From NCBI GenBank assembly GCA_022701365.1, contig JAKUHH010000250.1, positions 248,001 to 312,000 on the forward strand: a stretch of 64,000 nt of DNA. Reading direction: 5' to 3'. This document shows positions 10,546 through 22,707 of the stretch, one piece after another; the first letter of the stretch is position 1, and each line of letters begins with the position of its first letter. This DNA comes from Mycocentrospora acerina (lineage: Eukaryota; Ascomycota; Dothideomycetes; Pleosporales). The notes beneath the pieces are model-generated. The model saw only the letters and a list, made by a program, of their open reading frames with translations. It was not told the DNA's origin and did no database searches. Position numbers and translations under genes: made by a program.

Positions 10546-13500
10546 TCAAAAACTCACCCAATCCATCCAGCTCTCCAAAAACCTCAACCTTCCCTCTTTC
10601 ATGTGCGCCTCAAACTCGTCAAAGTTGAGCAATCCGCTGCCCTTTCTTTCACTAATCTCCTGCTCCACAGCTTCGAGACTGGCAAGTAGAGTGATGTGGA
10701 GCGGCGAGTCTGGATCCATGGCGCTTTGGCGAATGTGACGTTCCAACGGTGCCTGAGGGTACAATTCCGGGTGGTAAGGATTGGTGGAATGAATAACTAT
10801 TTTGGTGATGGCATGGATCGTTTTTCTGCCGTTTATGGTAGTCACACCGAAGAGGCCGATGGCGGGCGTATTGGTATAGTTTCGAATATTGATGGTAGCG
10901 ATTGATTCAGGTGTAGTTGGAGTGGGTTCGAGCGAACTCTCTGGAGCAATGTCTATTGTCGAAGCCTCTGGAGCTGGCGGATCTAATGACGAGCCGGCGG
11001 GTACAGAGTTTGTGTTTTCCGCTTCCTCTAAAACCTCTATTTGTTCCTCTAGACTCGGTTCGTACGTTTCAGTGGTCATGTAAGTGAAGAAAGGACCTTG
11101 GGGATCCGCTACCAGTTGCCCGCTACCGTCGTAATCATGATAGAAGCTTACACGTGCTCCATCACTGCCCGAAGACTCGTTTGCTGTTTGGGGATCGACT
11201 GTATTATTCAAAGAGCCGGTGGAGATAGCTTGTGAAGTCTCGATCTCGGTCACAGAGTTGGGCCGAAACTGAGGTAGTGTAGGGTCGCTGTGGGCGATGT
11301 GAATTTCGCTCCTCGACTCTTCAGGCTGTGTCTGAGCTGGGGTTGGAGTGGGAATCCAACCTAGCTGAGCAATACAGTCAATGACGATACCCAATAGTTC
11401 TTGTTGAAACCGGTGTCTGCAAAGCCAAGCATTCCACAAAGATATTTCGTCACAGATGAACTCGTCGTTCTTGGTGGTCGAATCCAGAGCGTGCATGATC
11501 CTTGCTTCAACAGCCGCGTAAGCGAACTCGAGTCTATCTATGGCTGCTTCGCGGTCAAGTTTTACATCGAGACTTCCCTCGAAGAACTTTTCGAAACTGC
11601 CATAGGCATGCCCGATGTCGTCATTCTCGCCAAAGACGCGTCCTTCGTTGAGGATTTTGCAAAACTCGTCAATGAAGCATTTAATGAATCGAAAAATCCC
11701 AACTTGGCAGATACGTTTGTTCAGAGACCTGTATGCTTTGAACAAGTCGACTGCTTTGTCGATATCAGCAACATGTTTGCGGCGCTCGTTCCGGGTTCCA
11801 TAGGCGTCCATTGCATTGTCTTCTTTCTCCCGGAAGATGGGGTTGAGTAGCTCATTGAATCCTTGCTGCGTGATTTGATATAGAACTTCCTTACCCAAAT
11901 CCTTTTCAGGCTCTGGGACCTCGTAGCCGCCCCATCGCTCACCTACAGGTCTCGATGATGTCGAAGCATTTGATCGCGTCTCAACGTCGACGTCGTCTTG
12001 GAATCGAACTCGTGATGACGATCTCGACCATCTAGGTCGCTCAGTCTCCTGGGTTGGATGATCCTCGGAGTCTCCCGTCAGCTCCGCTTCGTCGGCTGAT
12101 GCATCGCGAGCTAGGCGTGAATCTTCTGCGCCTTGGGGTCTTGAAAGTCCCTCTTCTTCGTCGACATAGTACTGCCTCCGAGCCCATCTGTTCGTCACTA
12201 TACGGTCTTGTTCGCTCTGAGACATCTCTCCAGGTATCATGTTATGAATATCAGTGGCCCTCAGCATTGCATCGCGGTCTGCAATATCATGGTTCTCGTC
12301 GTAAAGGACTGGCAGTGTGTCATCAGACTCCTCGTCTTGTTGCTTACTCTGCAGGCGAGAGTTGTCGGAATGCCTGGCGAACGAGCTGTTTGCTGGAAAT
12401 GCAGAGCCCAATGGCTGACTGGAACGTATCGTGTCAAGGGCGTTCCTAACAGAAAGCTCCTCTGTAATCTCTGCAACATAGTTTCGGGCTGCTTCCTTCT
12501 CGATGGCGTAATAAGCTCTAAAGATACGTAGTATGTCTTTTCGTGAAATGTAGCCATCTCCGTCTATGTCATATCCGTTGAAAACGATTCTGGCCCTGGT
12601 GGTGTTGTCCGTGGCGTGCATCCCATCCAGTCCTTTGATCCACTCATCAAACCCAATAAGCCCGTTCTTGTCAGTGTCGTAATAGGCAAAAATGCGGTCA
12701 TAAATTAGGTTCGGTGCAGGGATAAAGCTGCTGTAGCGAGGAACAAATGCGTGATTGAAGGCGCTTCTGTCAATTGCCCAACCGATAGCATACGAGTCGG
12801 CGGTCCATTCTGTCCCCGCAAGGCAGGTGAACTGATCCCAGAGAGCCTCAATCTCCTCTGCCTCCATCCTTGTCTCCATAACGAGACGTTTTTTTATCAA
12901 AGAGTCGATGGATGGGCTCATCATGTGTGGCTTGCCAGGGTAGAGCGGTGTCTGTTTGGGCATGGCTAGATAAGGCGCGGGCACACGAATCTTGTAAAAT
13001 ATGTGAGTTTTGAGATGAGAGTTGGTAGCTTCGCAGTTGGAACAAAGGTCGAAGTCGACACAGTTGGCACAGTGCCATCTGACACCACGTATTCTGATGA
13101 TGGGATACAGAGTCAGCTTCTCTTCCGCAAATAATTTCATCATGGACAGTTGCTTACGGCTTCTCATCGCAGCCATTGCAGGTAATACCTCGATGGATTA
13201 CGCCCTCCTGCTTGGCTCTGTGTTCGGCAATATGATATAGGGTGCGCTGGAGCGTCTGGTCATCTTGGTCGATGGCATCACCCTCAGCGTCCTCATCGCT
13301 TGCCCACGACAACTCTGTAGGCGCAACACTCTCGGCACGGTTAACAGCAGGAGTCTCGCCCTGAGACACAGTCCTCGCATGTCGCTCTGCTGCGCGATCG
13401 ACCGCGCCAGAATCTGGGGCCCGGTCGCCAAGCCACCTTTCAATAGCAGTCTTCTCTGCTGAAGAGAGCGCTCGGCTGGGGAAAAGATATGCAAGTAGAC

Positions 13501-13888
13501 GGTTCAGGAACTCGTCGTACAAGCCAGTAATTGAGGATTCGACAGTCTCAGGACCAGCACTTGGATCCAATTGGGTGATCAAGTCTCGAAGCTCAGCTGC
13601 TGGCGGTACATTGTAGGGATCTATGGTAAGGGCAGCGCCAAACATTGTATATTCGCCCAAGGGCGGCAGGTCTCGCTCTAGACGGGCGAGGAGGTGCGCT
13701 GCCTGGGACGCCCCTCGACGTTGGCGCGCATTTGGGCGACGGATCGCGTTGCTTCGGTGCAAGCCATCGTTGGGAGCATGCTGCAGGGTGTTGTATATGA
13801 GGTACGCTGTGTATGCCGCCGCAGCTCCAGTCAATACGAGGACGGCGGGGCGGTAGCGGGAGACAGACGACGGCGTCGAGCTCGGCAT
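10546..13888 (-). CDS. Membrane-anchored ZZ zinc-finger and EF-hand protein
   Basis: Exons 13158-13888 and 10546-13093 (minus strand; intron 13094-13157) give 1092 aa. Near the N-terminus is one hydrophobic segment (YRPAVLVLTGAAAAYTAYLI, about residues 12-31), suggesting an anchor in an organelle or ER membrane. The ZZ finger spans the splice: CNGC (237-240), then CANC (252-255), CSNC (261-264) and His 270/274. This agreement supports the intron. Two EF-hand loops follow, DTDKNGLIGFDE (about 383-394) and DIDGDGYISRKD (about 419-430), both with the acidic ligands needed for Ca2+. The second half is long, partly disordered and acidic, with WGGYEVPEPEKDLGKEVLYQ and a conserved-looking C-terminus ending SWMDWVSF. 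A GTGAGT just before the stop could act as a donor, so the last residues are uncertain. The function is unknown; Ca2+-responsive scaffold is inference. Confidence 0.82.
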
Positions 13889-14255
13889 CGCAGAGTGCGA
13901 GAAGCTCAGTCAGCTGACCTCGACAACTGGCCAGGGCCAATATGTCTCACACAGAGGCAGCTTGGGAAGGTAGAGATAGCTCAGCGCAGTGGGTACTAGC
14001 AGCACCGCGGCTGCCCGTGTGGTGACATGCTCGTCAAGGCTGTGTGCGGTCAATCGCGTCGACCAACTATGGAACAAGGTCGCACGCGCCCTCCACATCT
14101 CCAAAAAGCTGCTGACTCATCTTCCCCATTCACGTCACAACTCCGTCTTTGCAGCTTCTCGTCGACTACATACACCAGTGGACGCACATTGTAGCTGAAT
14201 GCATCATTTGCTCGTTGTGATTATGCAAAAAGAAAAACCATCCCAAGCTTCCTGC
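13889..14255. other. Intergenic region, ZZ/EF-hand promoter side
   Basis: About 370 bp holding the 5' flank of the ZZ/EF-hand gene and the 3' flank of the SDR gene. I see no gene. Confidence 0.4.
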
Positions 14256-15171
14256 TCACCACGCGCAATGGCCACCGTCTATCCTCAAATCCGACCCCGT
14301 CATAAACGAACTAGCATCGCTAATCAGAAACACTGCAGCGCCTCTGTATTCCTTGGGGGCAGAGAGACGGCCCAGCATATTTTGCTTGGGCCACTCGTCT
14401 CGACGCTCTGGATACTGCTTGAACAGCTCCTCCACCATCTGCGTGACAATGTACCCTGGCGAGATGGTGTTGACTCTTATGTTGTATTGGCCCCATTCGG
14501 ATGCCAGGTTTCGACCAAGCTGGATCACTCCAGCCTTTGATGTATTGTACGCCGAGCAAATGAGGCCCTTTTGCAGATGTTAGTATGTATGACATCCACA
14601 AGCATTCCAAGATTGCATACTCTGTTGGCAACTGTGCCAGACATGCTGGCGATGAAGACCAGACTCCCACCGCTGCCAAATCTAATCATCTGCTTTGCAA
14701 CCGCTTGAGCAGTCATCATCACACCTGTAATGTTCACTTCAAACATGCGGTTGGCGTCCTCGGCAGTGTATTCGAGCGCTGGAGTCTCTTGCTGAATGCC
14801 AGCAGCCGCAATGAGTCCGTCCATTCTGCCCTCCTTGTCTGCAATCTCCTCAACAATCTTGTGGAGATTCTTCACATCTCGTACATCAATCTGTCGGTAT
14901 TCCAGTGACGTGCCTAGCTCGCTCTTGGCTCGTTCGGCAATAGTGTGGAAGTCGGGTGAGGGTTCAGGCAGTCTGTCCAAAGCATACACTATACACTCGT
15001 AAGGTCATGCATACAACACGGTACTCTGATGAACTAGGGTATGTTCATACCTCTTGCCCCAGCCTCTAACAATGCCTCCGCTTGTGTCAGACCAAGACCT
15101 CGAGCCGCGCCAGATACCAGGACTACTTTATTCTTCAGACTAAACTCTGGGAGTCCATGTGTCGATGCCAT
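14256..15171 (-). CDS. Short-chain dehydrogenase/reductase (classical SDR)
   Basis: Exons 15051-15171, 14621-14988 and 14256-14567 (minus strand) give 266 aa, the usual SDR length. The cofactor site is VSGAARGLGL (about 19-28; TGxxxGxG with Ser for Thr). The central NNAG-type motif appears as AAAGIQ. The catalytic Ser lies in ASMSGT (about 157), with Tyr and Lys in YNTSK (170/174). The C-terminal TGSDLRIDGGHCAW resembles fungal NADP-dependent mannitol dehydrogenase and sorbose/xylulose reductase-like SDRs, so a polyol or ketose substrate is possible but unproven. The second splice joins VANR to GLICSAYNTSK as in relatives. The gene is cytosolic by absence of a signal. Confidence 0.87.
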
Positions 15172-16539
15172 TGTGAATTTTCCGAGCAGTTGTAGAGCTT
15201 CGTTATAAAAGAACTTTTAGAGCTGATGGGTACCCAAACACGTTGCTATGGGCAAGAAGAATTGAGAAAAGAAACACACGAGGGTCATTTCCGTGAGGCG
15301 GCGCCATCATGGTATTTAAATCAGACTCTCTACCAAGTTGCCGAATCATCTGACGCGTCTTACACAATGCCTGGCCATGAATTTTCCTCCAAGTGAGTTT
15401 GAGCTTTACAGGCGTAGCTGTATTGCGGGGAAGCACATGGGCATCAGTGGGATTTCCACATTGGGTATACCGTTGCCCGCGGAGAATGTCCGAATTTAGA
15501 TCCCCACCACCCCGCCTTCAGCCACCCTGTAAAGTATATGTTCGACGGTTTTCCCCAGGAAGATTAGAAGATGAATTTCTTCTTTTGTGGGACGCTCATG
15601 TGCCGATGCGCTGCCTTCAAATTCAACTTTACATTGTTTTCCTTTGGTTTACACCTACTGGTATACTAATTTATACCATCTTTGAGTGTAGACAGTAAAT
15701 CGACGAACAGTGGAGTGTGTTCAGGCCCACAGCCACATGGATCCTCCATACTCTGCTGTGTACTGTGAAGACTGACTGCATTTACAAAGGGCATCCGTAC
15801 ATGGTAAGCATATAAATATTCCCAGAACCGGCAGAATCTCCCGAGATATTCCCGACACCTTGGCTCTTTCTCGTAAGCTGTTTTCCTACGACACGGTCCT
15901 CGTCACGAAGAGACCATTGCGAGCTCGGCAGCCGGAATCAGGTCATCGATAACGGTTGTATGTTGGTGCGGCTCATGGTTTGGGCTCCTTCCCTCTCTGG
16001 CATAGCTTGGTGGGACGGGTGAAAGCTTGGACAAGCTTTTTCCTCTCCACAAAGCTTCGAACTGCGCATATTGCAAGTACTTACAGCATTATGTATAGAC
16101 TTCTTTCGCATGCCTTTATTGTCTTGGATTGTCACTTTTACAACGTCTTCAGCATTTGATTATGCACGCTCTCATTCCACTGCACAGCCTCCGTTCTCAA
16201 GATGCGTGTAGCAAGCGATAGCAACACCCTGGCTGTGATCGTCACCGCAAAACACTCAACTGCCTATTCGAGCAGAGCACCTGCATGGCTCCGTTTGACG
16301 ATATTGTAGTCGCCACTAAGCAAGTTGGATCCCATTTGCTGCAACAAATGGTTCGCCTTGCTGGACTGGGTTGTCTGCTAGGATACTGCAGCTATGATGA
16401 CCATCACAAAAGCTTGCCTAAAGCACCGTGTCCGCGGTGAACTGTAAATTAAATATGTATATATATAAGGAGTGGCAAGCTCTAGACGAAAGACCAGCAC
16501 TGCCCTTTGCATCTGTGCCGTTGTGAGGTTTGCGCAACA
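15172..16539. other. Divergent promoter region between SDR and S41 peptidase genes
   Basis: About 1.4 kb between two divergently transcribed genes. A TATA-like run lies near 16458. The frames at 15393-15698 and 15938-16159 show no family features. A shared regulatory region is possible because of the divergent layout. Confidence 0.45.
16458..16470 (+). promoter_or_regulatory. TATA box of the S41 peptidase gene
   Basis: TATATATATAAGG about 70 bp before the ATG at 16540, a good fit to a TATA element. Confidence 0.45.
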
Positions 16540-18982
16540 ATGGCTCGATACCTTCGAACCATCGCGGGTCTGTCCCTCGCCTCTGCCACCTTGTCTTCGC
16601 CATTCCAACCGCAGCTTTATGCTCGGCAGAATGCGACAAGCCCTTGTGCGCAGGTAGGCGCTGCTGTCGCCACGCAAAACGTAGCCGTTCCCAGGGTTCC
16701 TGCGCAGCTGGCGTACGAGTGCATCACCTCGATTCCCTTCAACCAGAGCGCAGCTTTGGCGCTTGTCGACGGTGTTGTCCCGTACTTCAGGTGGCAGAGC
16801 AACACAGTCTGGCTCAAGGATCCCCCAGCCGAGTACGTGGAGAAGGTCCAGGAACCGGTCGACATCTGGGGCGGACTCGAGAAGATCAGAGGAAAGGTCC
16901 TTGGTGCAAAATACGAGAACGAATTCGAGGTAGGCAATCTGCAAAAAGATTCATAATGCAGAACACGTGCTCACTTGTCGCAGTTTGGATTCGAACTCTA
17001 CCTTCTTCTTCAGAGCACGCACGATGGCCATTTCGTCTATGTTCCTGATGTCGTGGGCACCGTGTTCAACTACGCGCGTCCCGTTCCTCTCGTCTCTGTC
17101 TCGGCAGATGGCAAGGCGCTCCCAAAACCCTACGTATACGCAGACATTCTCGCAGAGTCGCTCGGTAACTCTTCATTTACCTCGTCCCCGATTGCCAAGA
17201 TTGATGGCCAGGACGCAAAGGAGTTTCTGGAGCACTGGGCTCAATATGGCTCGCTTCAGGATCGAGATGCGTTGTATAACAACGTGTTCTACGAGTTAGC
17301 CACTGTGTCGCTGGGTCCTGTTGGAGCAGGCACCGGCACATTCGCAGGAAGCGGAAGAGGAAAATGGGTGAGTAGTGCTCCTGAGGCTCTTACTTGGGCG
17401 GCCAGCTCGGAACCATTACTGACGCGTGCACCAGATCTACCCTGGTGCTACCACCAAGCTCGAGTTTGAGAACGGCACAACTCGAACTTACGACAACTAC
17501 GCCAAGGTCCTCATCCCATTCGACGGCATTACGGATGGAGAGAGCCTGTACCAGTTGTGGTTCACTGGTAACCAGCCCACTGCGGCCGAGGACCCAGCGC
17601 CATCCAACTCCACAACACCCACACCCACACCAACATCTTCTGCCCTGGCTTCTGCAACTGCTACGACCACCTCGATCCCTGCTCCAGGCTACCCACCGCC
17701 AGTCCTTCGGGAGGCACATAACCTCATTGGAGGCTACTTCCTCGAAGACGAGTACTCGGATGTTGCTGTTCTCTCTGTTCCGTCCTTTGTGAGCATCGAT
17801 GCACAAACCCAGTTCCAGGATACTGCTGCCAAGTTCCTCGCTGCTGCAAAGGCTGCAGGCAAGAAGAAGCTGATTGTCGACGTCCAGGCCAACGGCGGTG
17901 GCACCATCTTGTTGGGCTATGATCTCTACAAACTGCTGTTCCCTAACAATGTTGACCATGCCTCAACTGACCGATTCCGAGCGTTTGAGACTACCGATCT
18001 CCTGGGCAAGAAGTTCTCTGAGGCCGCTGAAGGCTTACCGCGAGAACTCGTTACCGAGGAGCAGAATGCAACGCTGTATGACCTAAACGACGGCATCGTT
18101 TCCTCAGTCTTCAACTACCAGACAGACGTCGATGCCGACGGAAAGAACTTCCCCGACTGGGACGCCAAGTTCGGTCCGGGTCTTCACCAAAAGGGCGACA
18201 ACTTCACCAACCATTTCCGCTGGAACCTTTCCGATGTCCTTTTGCCAATCAACTCGGGCGGCATCTACCTTCACGGCTACGGCCCACTGAGCAACTACAC
18301 CACCCAGCCATTCGCCACCGAAGACATTGTCGTAGTCACCGACGGCTACTGCGCATCGACCTGCACCATCTTCTCCGAGCTGATGCGCCAGCGCGCGGGA
18401 GTCAAGTACATCTCTCTCGGTGGGCGTCCCCGCAAAGGCATCACACAGGCCGTGGGTGGAGTCAAGGGCACAAACAACTTCCCGTGGACGTACATCCAGT
18501 CTCTTGCCCAATACACAGTGCAGAACCTGTCGTCGACCCCCGAGGAGGCCGCGCAGCTCAACACCACCCAGCTCAACGAGTACTGGGACGAGGTTGTCTT
18601 CAACCGCGCAACCATTGGCAACGCCATCAACGTCAACTTCCGCGACGGCATCCGCGACGGCGACGAGACAAACACCCCGCTGCATTTCGTGTACGAGCCT
18701 TCGGACTGCAGGATCCTGTACACCAAGCAAATGACCGTCGACGTGACTTCCATCTGGAAGGCTGCTGCCGACTCCACGTGGGGCGGCAAGAGCCACTGCA
18801 TTGCTGGCGAGCTGGGCGGATACAAGAAGAAGATGGCCAAGAGGGAGTTGACGGTTGAGGACAAGGTGTTGAGCAGGAGGATGGGCCAGTGGAGGAGAGG
18901 GCTGAAGCAGCAGGACTACCCGCTTGACATTGCCGGCTCCAACGACTTGGTGTTCTTGGCTGATGGCTTCATGTGGCCGTAG
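16540..18982 (+). CDS. Secreted S41-family (C-terminal processing type) serine peptidase
   Basis: Exons 16540-16929, 16984-17367 and 17435-18982, with all introns in phase 0, give 773 aa. An N-terminal signal peptide is likely (MARYLRTIAGLSLASATLSS). Residues about 60-260 form the fungal N-terminal region with paired Cys. A Thr/Pro/Ser-rich linker sits at about 315-340. The S41 core follows: VDVQANGGGTILLGYDLYKL (about 406-425) and VVTDGYCASTCTIFSELM (about 558-575), where the Ser between the Cys residues (about 566) is the predicted nucleophile; GGRPRKGITQAVGGVKG comes after. Several Asn-X-Ser/Thr sites fit secretion. The family includes UstP of the ustiloxin RiPP cluster, but most fungal members have no such link, and I see no RiPP precursor or UstY-type oxidase next to it. 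The likely role is extracellular protein breakdown. Confidence 0.85.
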
Positions 18983-19120
18983 ATGTGTTGTTATGCTAGA
19001 AAGTAGCTGTTATAGATGGATATATCTGCTTATGAAAAAATGTTCTCATACATCTCTGTGTGATGTGTTTATTGATTGTGAGCAAAAGTTTGTATGGATT
19101 GATAATATTGATTTATCCAG

Positions 19121-19170
19121 CTGCTCTGCTCTGCTCTGCTCTGCTCTGCTCTGCTCTGCTCTGCTCTGCT
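19121..19170. repeat. Pentanucleotide microsatellite, (CTGCT)10
   Basis: Ten perfect tandem copies of CTGCT about 140 bp beyond the S41 peptidase stop, likely in or just after its 3' UTR. Perfect copies suggest recent length change. Confidence 0.95.
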
Positions 19171-20015
19171 CTAACCTGTTCAAATTCAATCAACAAATCC
19201 CTGATAGTGTTTTTTTGCTAGAACCAGTCCACCTCGTACATACCTACCTACCTACCCACCACATCTCAAAAGACAATCCAACTACCCACCTTCCACATTC
19301 ACTCTACCTCCCCCTCGCGTCAACCGCCCCCGAAATCTCTCGCGATCAGTAATCCCGCCACGGCCATATTCGCCCAACATCTCTCCCGTCCCCGGCCCTC
19401 GTATTCCTAGCATATGCACTCTATGCATATAGCTACCTCGCTAGCTCACCCGGGGGGAGGGGGCCAAGGAGATAGCAAGAGAGGAAGAAAAAAATTTAGG
19501 GAAAAAAAAAAAGGGCAAAGAAGGAAAAATTGTCCGGCGCACACCCTGGTGTCCCGTGCTCATGTGCGTGCCCTCCCGCAGATGGAACAGATCGCACATG
19601 TATTTTCCCGATGCGCGTGCTGAGTATTGGAGTGGGATAAATGCAGCCTTGCGTGCGTAGCGCGTGTGTGTGGCTTGGCTGAGACTGGTGCGAAGTGGAC
19701 GTCTGCCAATCGGAGGGGAGGGAGGGGATGGGGTGGGATGGTATGGTAGGCGGGGGGGAGGATGGTGCAATGCAACGCGATGCGACGCGACGCGATGTGG
19801 TGCGGACCGCGGTTGGAGTGCAAGCAAAGGGATATGTGGGAGGGAGATGAGAGGAAAGGAAAGGGGAGGGAAGGAGAGGAGAGAATAGGATAGGAAGAGA
19901 TTGCTGCTGTGGTGTAGTATGGAGGGAAGAGAGCGAAGGAAGGTGCATGCATGTTGTCGCTTCCAATTCTCTTCACCTACTTGTTTACATACATACCGAC
20001 TTGGTGTACATACAT

Positions 20016-20040
20016 ACCTACCTACCTACCTACCTACCTA
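20016..20040. repeat. Tetranucleotide microsatellite, (CTAC)n
   Basis: About six tandem CTAC copies preceded by related TACA units. A shorter similar run lies at about 19241-19258. Confidence 0.9.
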
Positions 20041-20571
20041 CGTGTCATGTGCTGTGGTACGGTGAAGCTACTCATGACAGTGCTCCGCGGAGGCAATCTT
20101 TAAAAAAAGATACCGCATGCGAAAGGTTCCTCCAACATCAGGCACTGGGCGTTTTGCTTCTCTATCGGTAGGCTTATTTCCGTGCGTGGAGTGGGGAAAG
20201 GGGGGGCGTTTCGGTCGTACATGACCGTTGTTCAGATCGCCAGATGTCGGGAGTTCAGATCGTAGATGGCAGGGCCCACTAGTCGGGAGATCACCGATGG
20301 GGAAGAAGAGATCGAGCGATGAGAGAAAACCTGCGGGCACGCTACGGTATATAAGGCTTTTGCCAGGCGGAGAAGGCCCGAGTACGTGGAAGAGGTTCTA
20401 GCGTGTTTTGCTATTGGAGCCGTGGGCAGGCGGCAGATGAGTAGGATGGATGGATGCCAGGGAGCGAGCGGTGGAGGACAATGCGAATCGTGGAATCTAG
20501 AATCTGGAGATACAGAAAGCTAGATCTCCATGCTGGTGGAGCGCGCGCGCAAGGCTGTGGCTTGGAGTGAA

Positions 20572-20596
20572 ACAAACGGCCGACATGGCCGTTTGT
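20572..20596. repeat. Perfect 10-bp inverted repeat with 5-bp spacer
   Basis: ACAAACGGCC at 20572-20581 and GGCCGTTTGT at 20587-20596 flank GACAT. It could be a binding site for a dimeric transcription factor (Zn2Cys6 proteins bind inverted CGG triplets) or a hairpin. Confidence 0.8.
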
Positions 20597-22098
20597 CGAT
20601 GGAACAAGGAAACAAGAAGCTCGTAAATGCCGGCAGGCAGCCTTGCACACTGCGAGAGCACAGGCAGACGAGAGAGAGGTGTCTGATCACTATTCACACA
20701 GGCAAAACACTTCCAGTACACGCCCTCGCCAGGCACAAACACTGCGTAGACAGTGCCCATGACCGCATGGCATTCTGTGCCAGCCAATGGGACTATTCCA
20801 ATCTAATCTCCCCAAGCGAATACAACACGTCTTCTGCGCCCAGCACAAAACCCATACGTCATACTAAACATTGCCATCGCAGTCTTCAACCCCCATCGAC
20901 GCAATCCCGCCGGCCTACCCAATGACCAGACCCTGCAGCCGTTACGTTAGTACTGTTTTGCTAGAAACAAGCCATGCCTGAGACTACAGATCGCTCGATG
21001 CCCTCCCCGTGCAGCCTAGCACGGCACTGGCTTTTTCCAAGTGGGGCTCGTGATCGATGATCGACATGGGATTTTCGACCAACATCGAAGATGCAGATTC
21101 AGGAGGGGGAAGGGGGAAGGGGGGAAAAGGAAATCGCATGAGCGGGCCGGGCGTCATGGTTAGGGACTCTTCAAATGGTGAAGGGTATAGAGCTCAGGGT
21201 CTTTCCTCCGCGGCACGTTTAATCGTGCGCATGTCTTTACTTTGGCTTCTTACTGGAGAGGCTGTTTTTGTATGGGTCGCTTAGAGTATGGCCTTTTGGT
21301 ACAGCGGTTTGCGCATTACCGTGTTTGCGGAGTTTTTTGGGGGGAGGCATGACGGTGCGTTGGTAGTGGTAGCGCGTGGATAACCTGTTTGTGCTACTTT
21401 TGTGCATCCTTCTGACGCGAATTGACCTGCGCTTTCTCATGCGTGATTGCTTTGTTCATTGGGATGATCTTTTATTTCGCCATTTGATTGTAGGGGTGGG
21501 AGGAGTCCGAAAATCGTCGGGCAGCTGTTTGTATCGCTTGGCGAGGGACCGTGCTGGTTATTCGAGGTTTGGCAGTCGTGCCGTCCAAGCGCAAAGTGTA
21601 TCACGGTTGGTAGCCAGGCGTTACATGGAATATAGGAGAGACAAAGTGTAAAGATGGAGTATAGATGCGACAGCTAATTGAATTCTTCATGTTTATCCTA
21701 ACCGGGGTATCATAGTATCAAATCATCACCAGACCAGCTGTCTTGACGTGACCATCGCGAAGACCTGCTTTCGCTAGACTCTTCCACCCCTACGATGCCA
21801 CCCAGCTTTTCCTTGTGCTTCTTCCGCCTCCAATACATCGTCAATATGAGTTCTCTGCAGACAAATGAAACCAGGACGCTATTCCTCCCATGTCGTCGGG
21901 TTGGTAATTCTGGATACCATAGTCGTGACTCGGAAATTGGCTCGAAACGGACAATAGCAAACAACTCATGTCCTTGTGTGGACGTAATCGGCGTGGCTCT
22001 GTCCGGGAAAATGTCGTGGTAACTCGGTTTTTGGTCGAGTGGCAGGCAGTTTGTATGTATACGCTGCTAAGTCCGAATTGTTATGTTGGTGGCATTCT

Positions 22099-22707
22099 TC
22101 ATCCAACACTATAGCCGGTCATTTTGGCACAGTGTCCGCAGTAGTAGAGGTTGGTGCCAAACTGAATCACTGAAGAATGGCCATACTCGCGGCGGCAGCG
22201 GCAGCAGCATGGTGGTGATGAAGAGGAGATGCTGGTCCTTGGCGAATTCATGCTTGAACTAGAGTTGGAGGAAGAGCTGCTGGAGGAAGAAGAAGAAGAC
22301 ATGGACTGAAGTGGGGCGGTAGATGGACGGTGGGCAGCGTTTGTTTGCAGTTGGAGAAGACGCGAGGCGTCGACAGGGCTCGGCATGGGCTCAGGTGAGG
22401 ATCGAAAGGCCAACAGTGGATGGAGAGGGTCGGGCGTTGTCAAGGGCGTGTAGTCAAAAATGGGTGATGTGCTTGGTGTCTCGCAAGAAAAATGTGAGTT
22501 TGGTTGTGGTTGTGGTTGGAGTAAGGGTATGGAAAAGTAGCAGACAGAGTCTGTGATATGTGTTTGATCGGCGTTCATGGTATGCGTCAGGTAATGCTGA
22601 GCGGGCGCAGTAGAATCGTGATAGTACTTGTGGATCGCGAACGGGACGGAGAGGGATGATTGCAGCGTCGATGTAGCGTCCTTTTCGAGACCGAGCAAGC
22701 CGAGCAT
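22099..22707 (-). CDS. Small Ser-rich protein with C-terminal Cys (zinc-ribbon-like) tail
   Basis: Intronless frame of 202 aa starting at ATG 22707. Most of it is low-complexity Pro/Ser/Thr with a run of about a dozen Ser broken by Asn. The C-terminal ~38 residues are different: PPCCCRCRREYGH, then FGTNLYYCGHCAKMTGYS, giving two Cys pairs (CRC.. and CGHC) spaced like a small zinc ribbon. I recall this kind of ending in several short fungal proteins, so I take the gene as real. It stands alone in ~6 kb of non-coding DNA, which suggests a long regulatory region. The function is unknown; protein or nucleic-acid binding through zinc is inference. Confidence 0.62.
   Translation of the reverse strand: MLGLLGLEKDATSTLQSSLSVPFAIHKYYHDSTAPAQHYLTHTMNADQTHITDSVCYFSIPLLQPQPQPNSHFSCETPSTSPIFDYTPLTTPDPLHPLLAFRSSPEPMPSPVDASRLLQLQTNAAHRPSTAPLQSMSSSSSSSSSSSNSSSSMNSPRTSISSSSPPCCCRCRREYGHSSVIQFGTNLYYCGHCAKMTGYSVG

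Larger units (their letters stand above)
18983..22098. other. Gene-poor region rich in simple repeats
   Basis: About 3.1 kb with pentamer and tetramer repeats, purine-rich runs (about 19455-19530, 19840-19945), a perfect inverted repeat at 20572-20596 and a G-rich run at 21103-21127. Open frames exist on both strands but their composition follows the simple sequence. No gene is supported. Confidence 0.5.

Noticed and set aside
18104..18796. 230-codon minus-strand frame
   Set aside because: Antisense to the S41 catalytic domain exon.
5944..18982. Secondary-metabolite or sugar-utilisation cluster
   Set aside because: SSADH, GH105, ZZ/EF-hand, SDR and S41 genes have unrelated roles, and no backbone synthase, transporter or cluster regulator lies between them.
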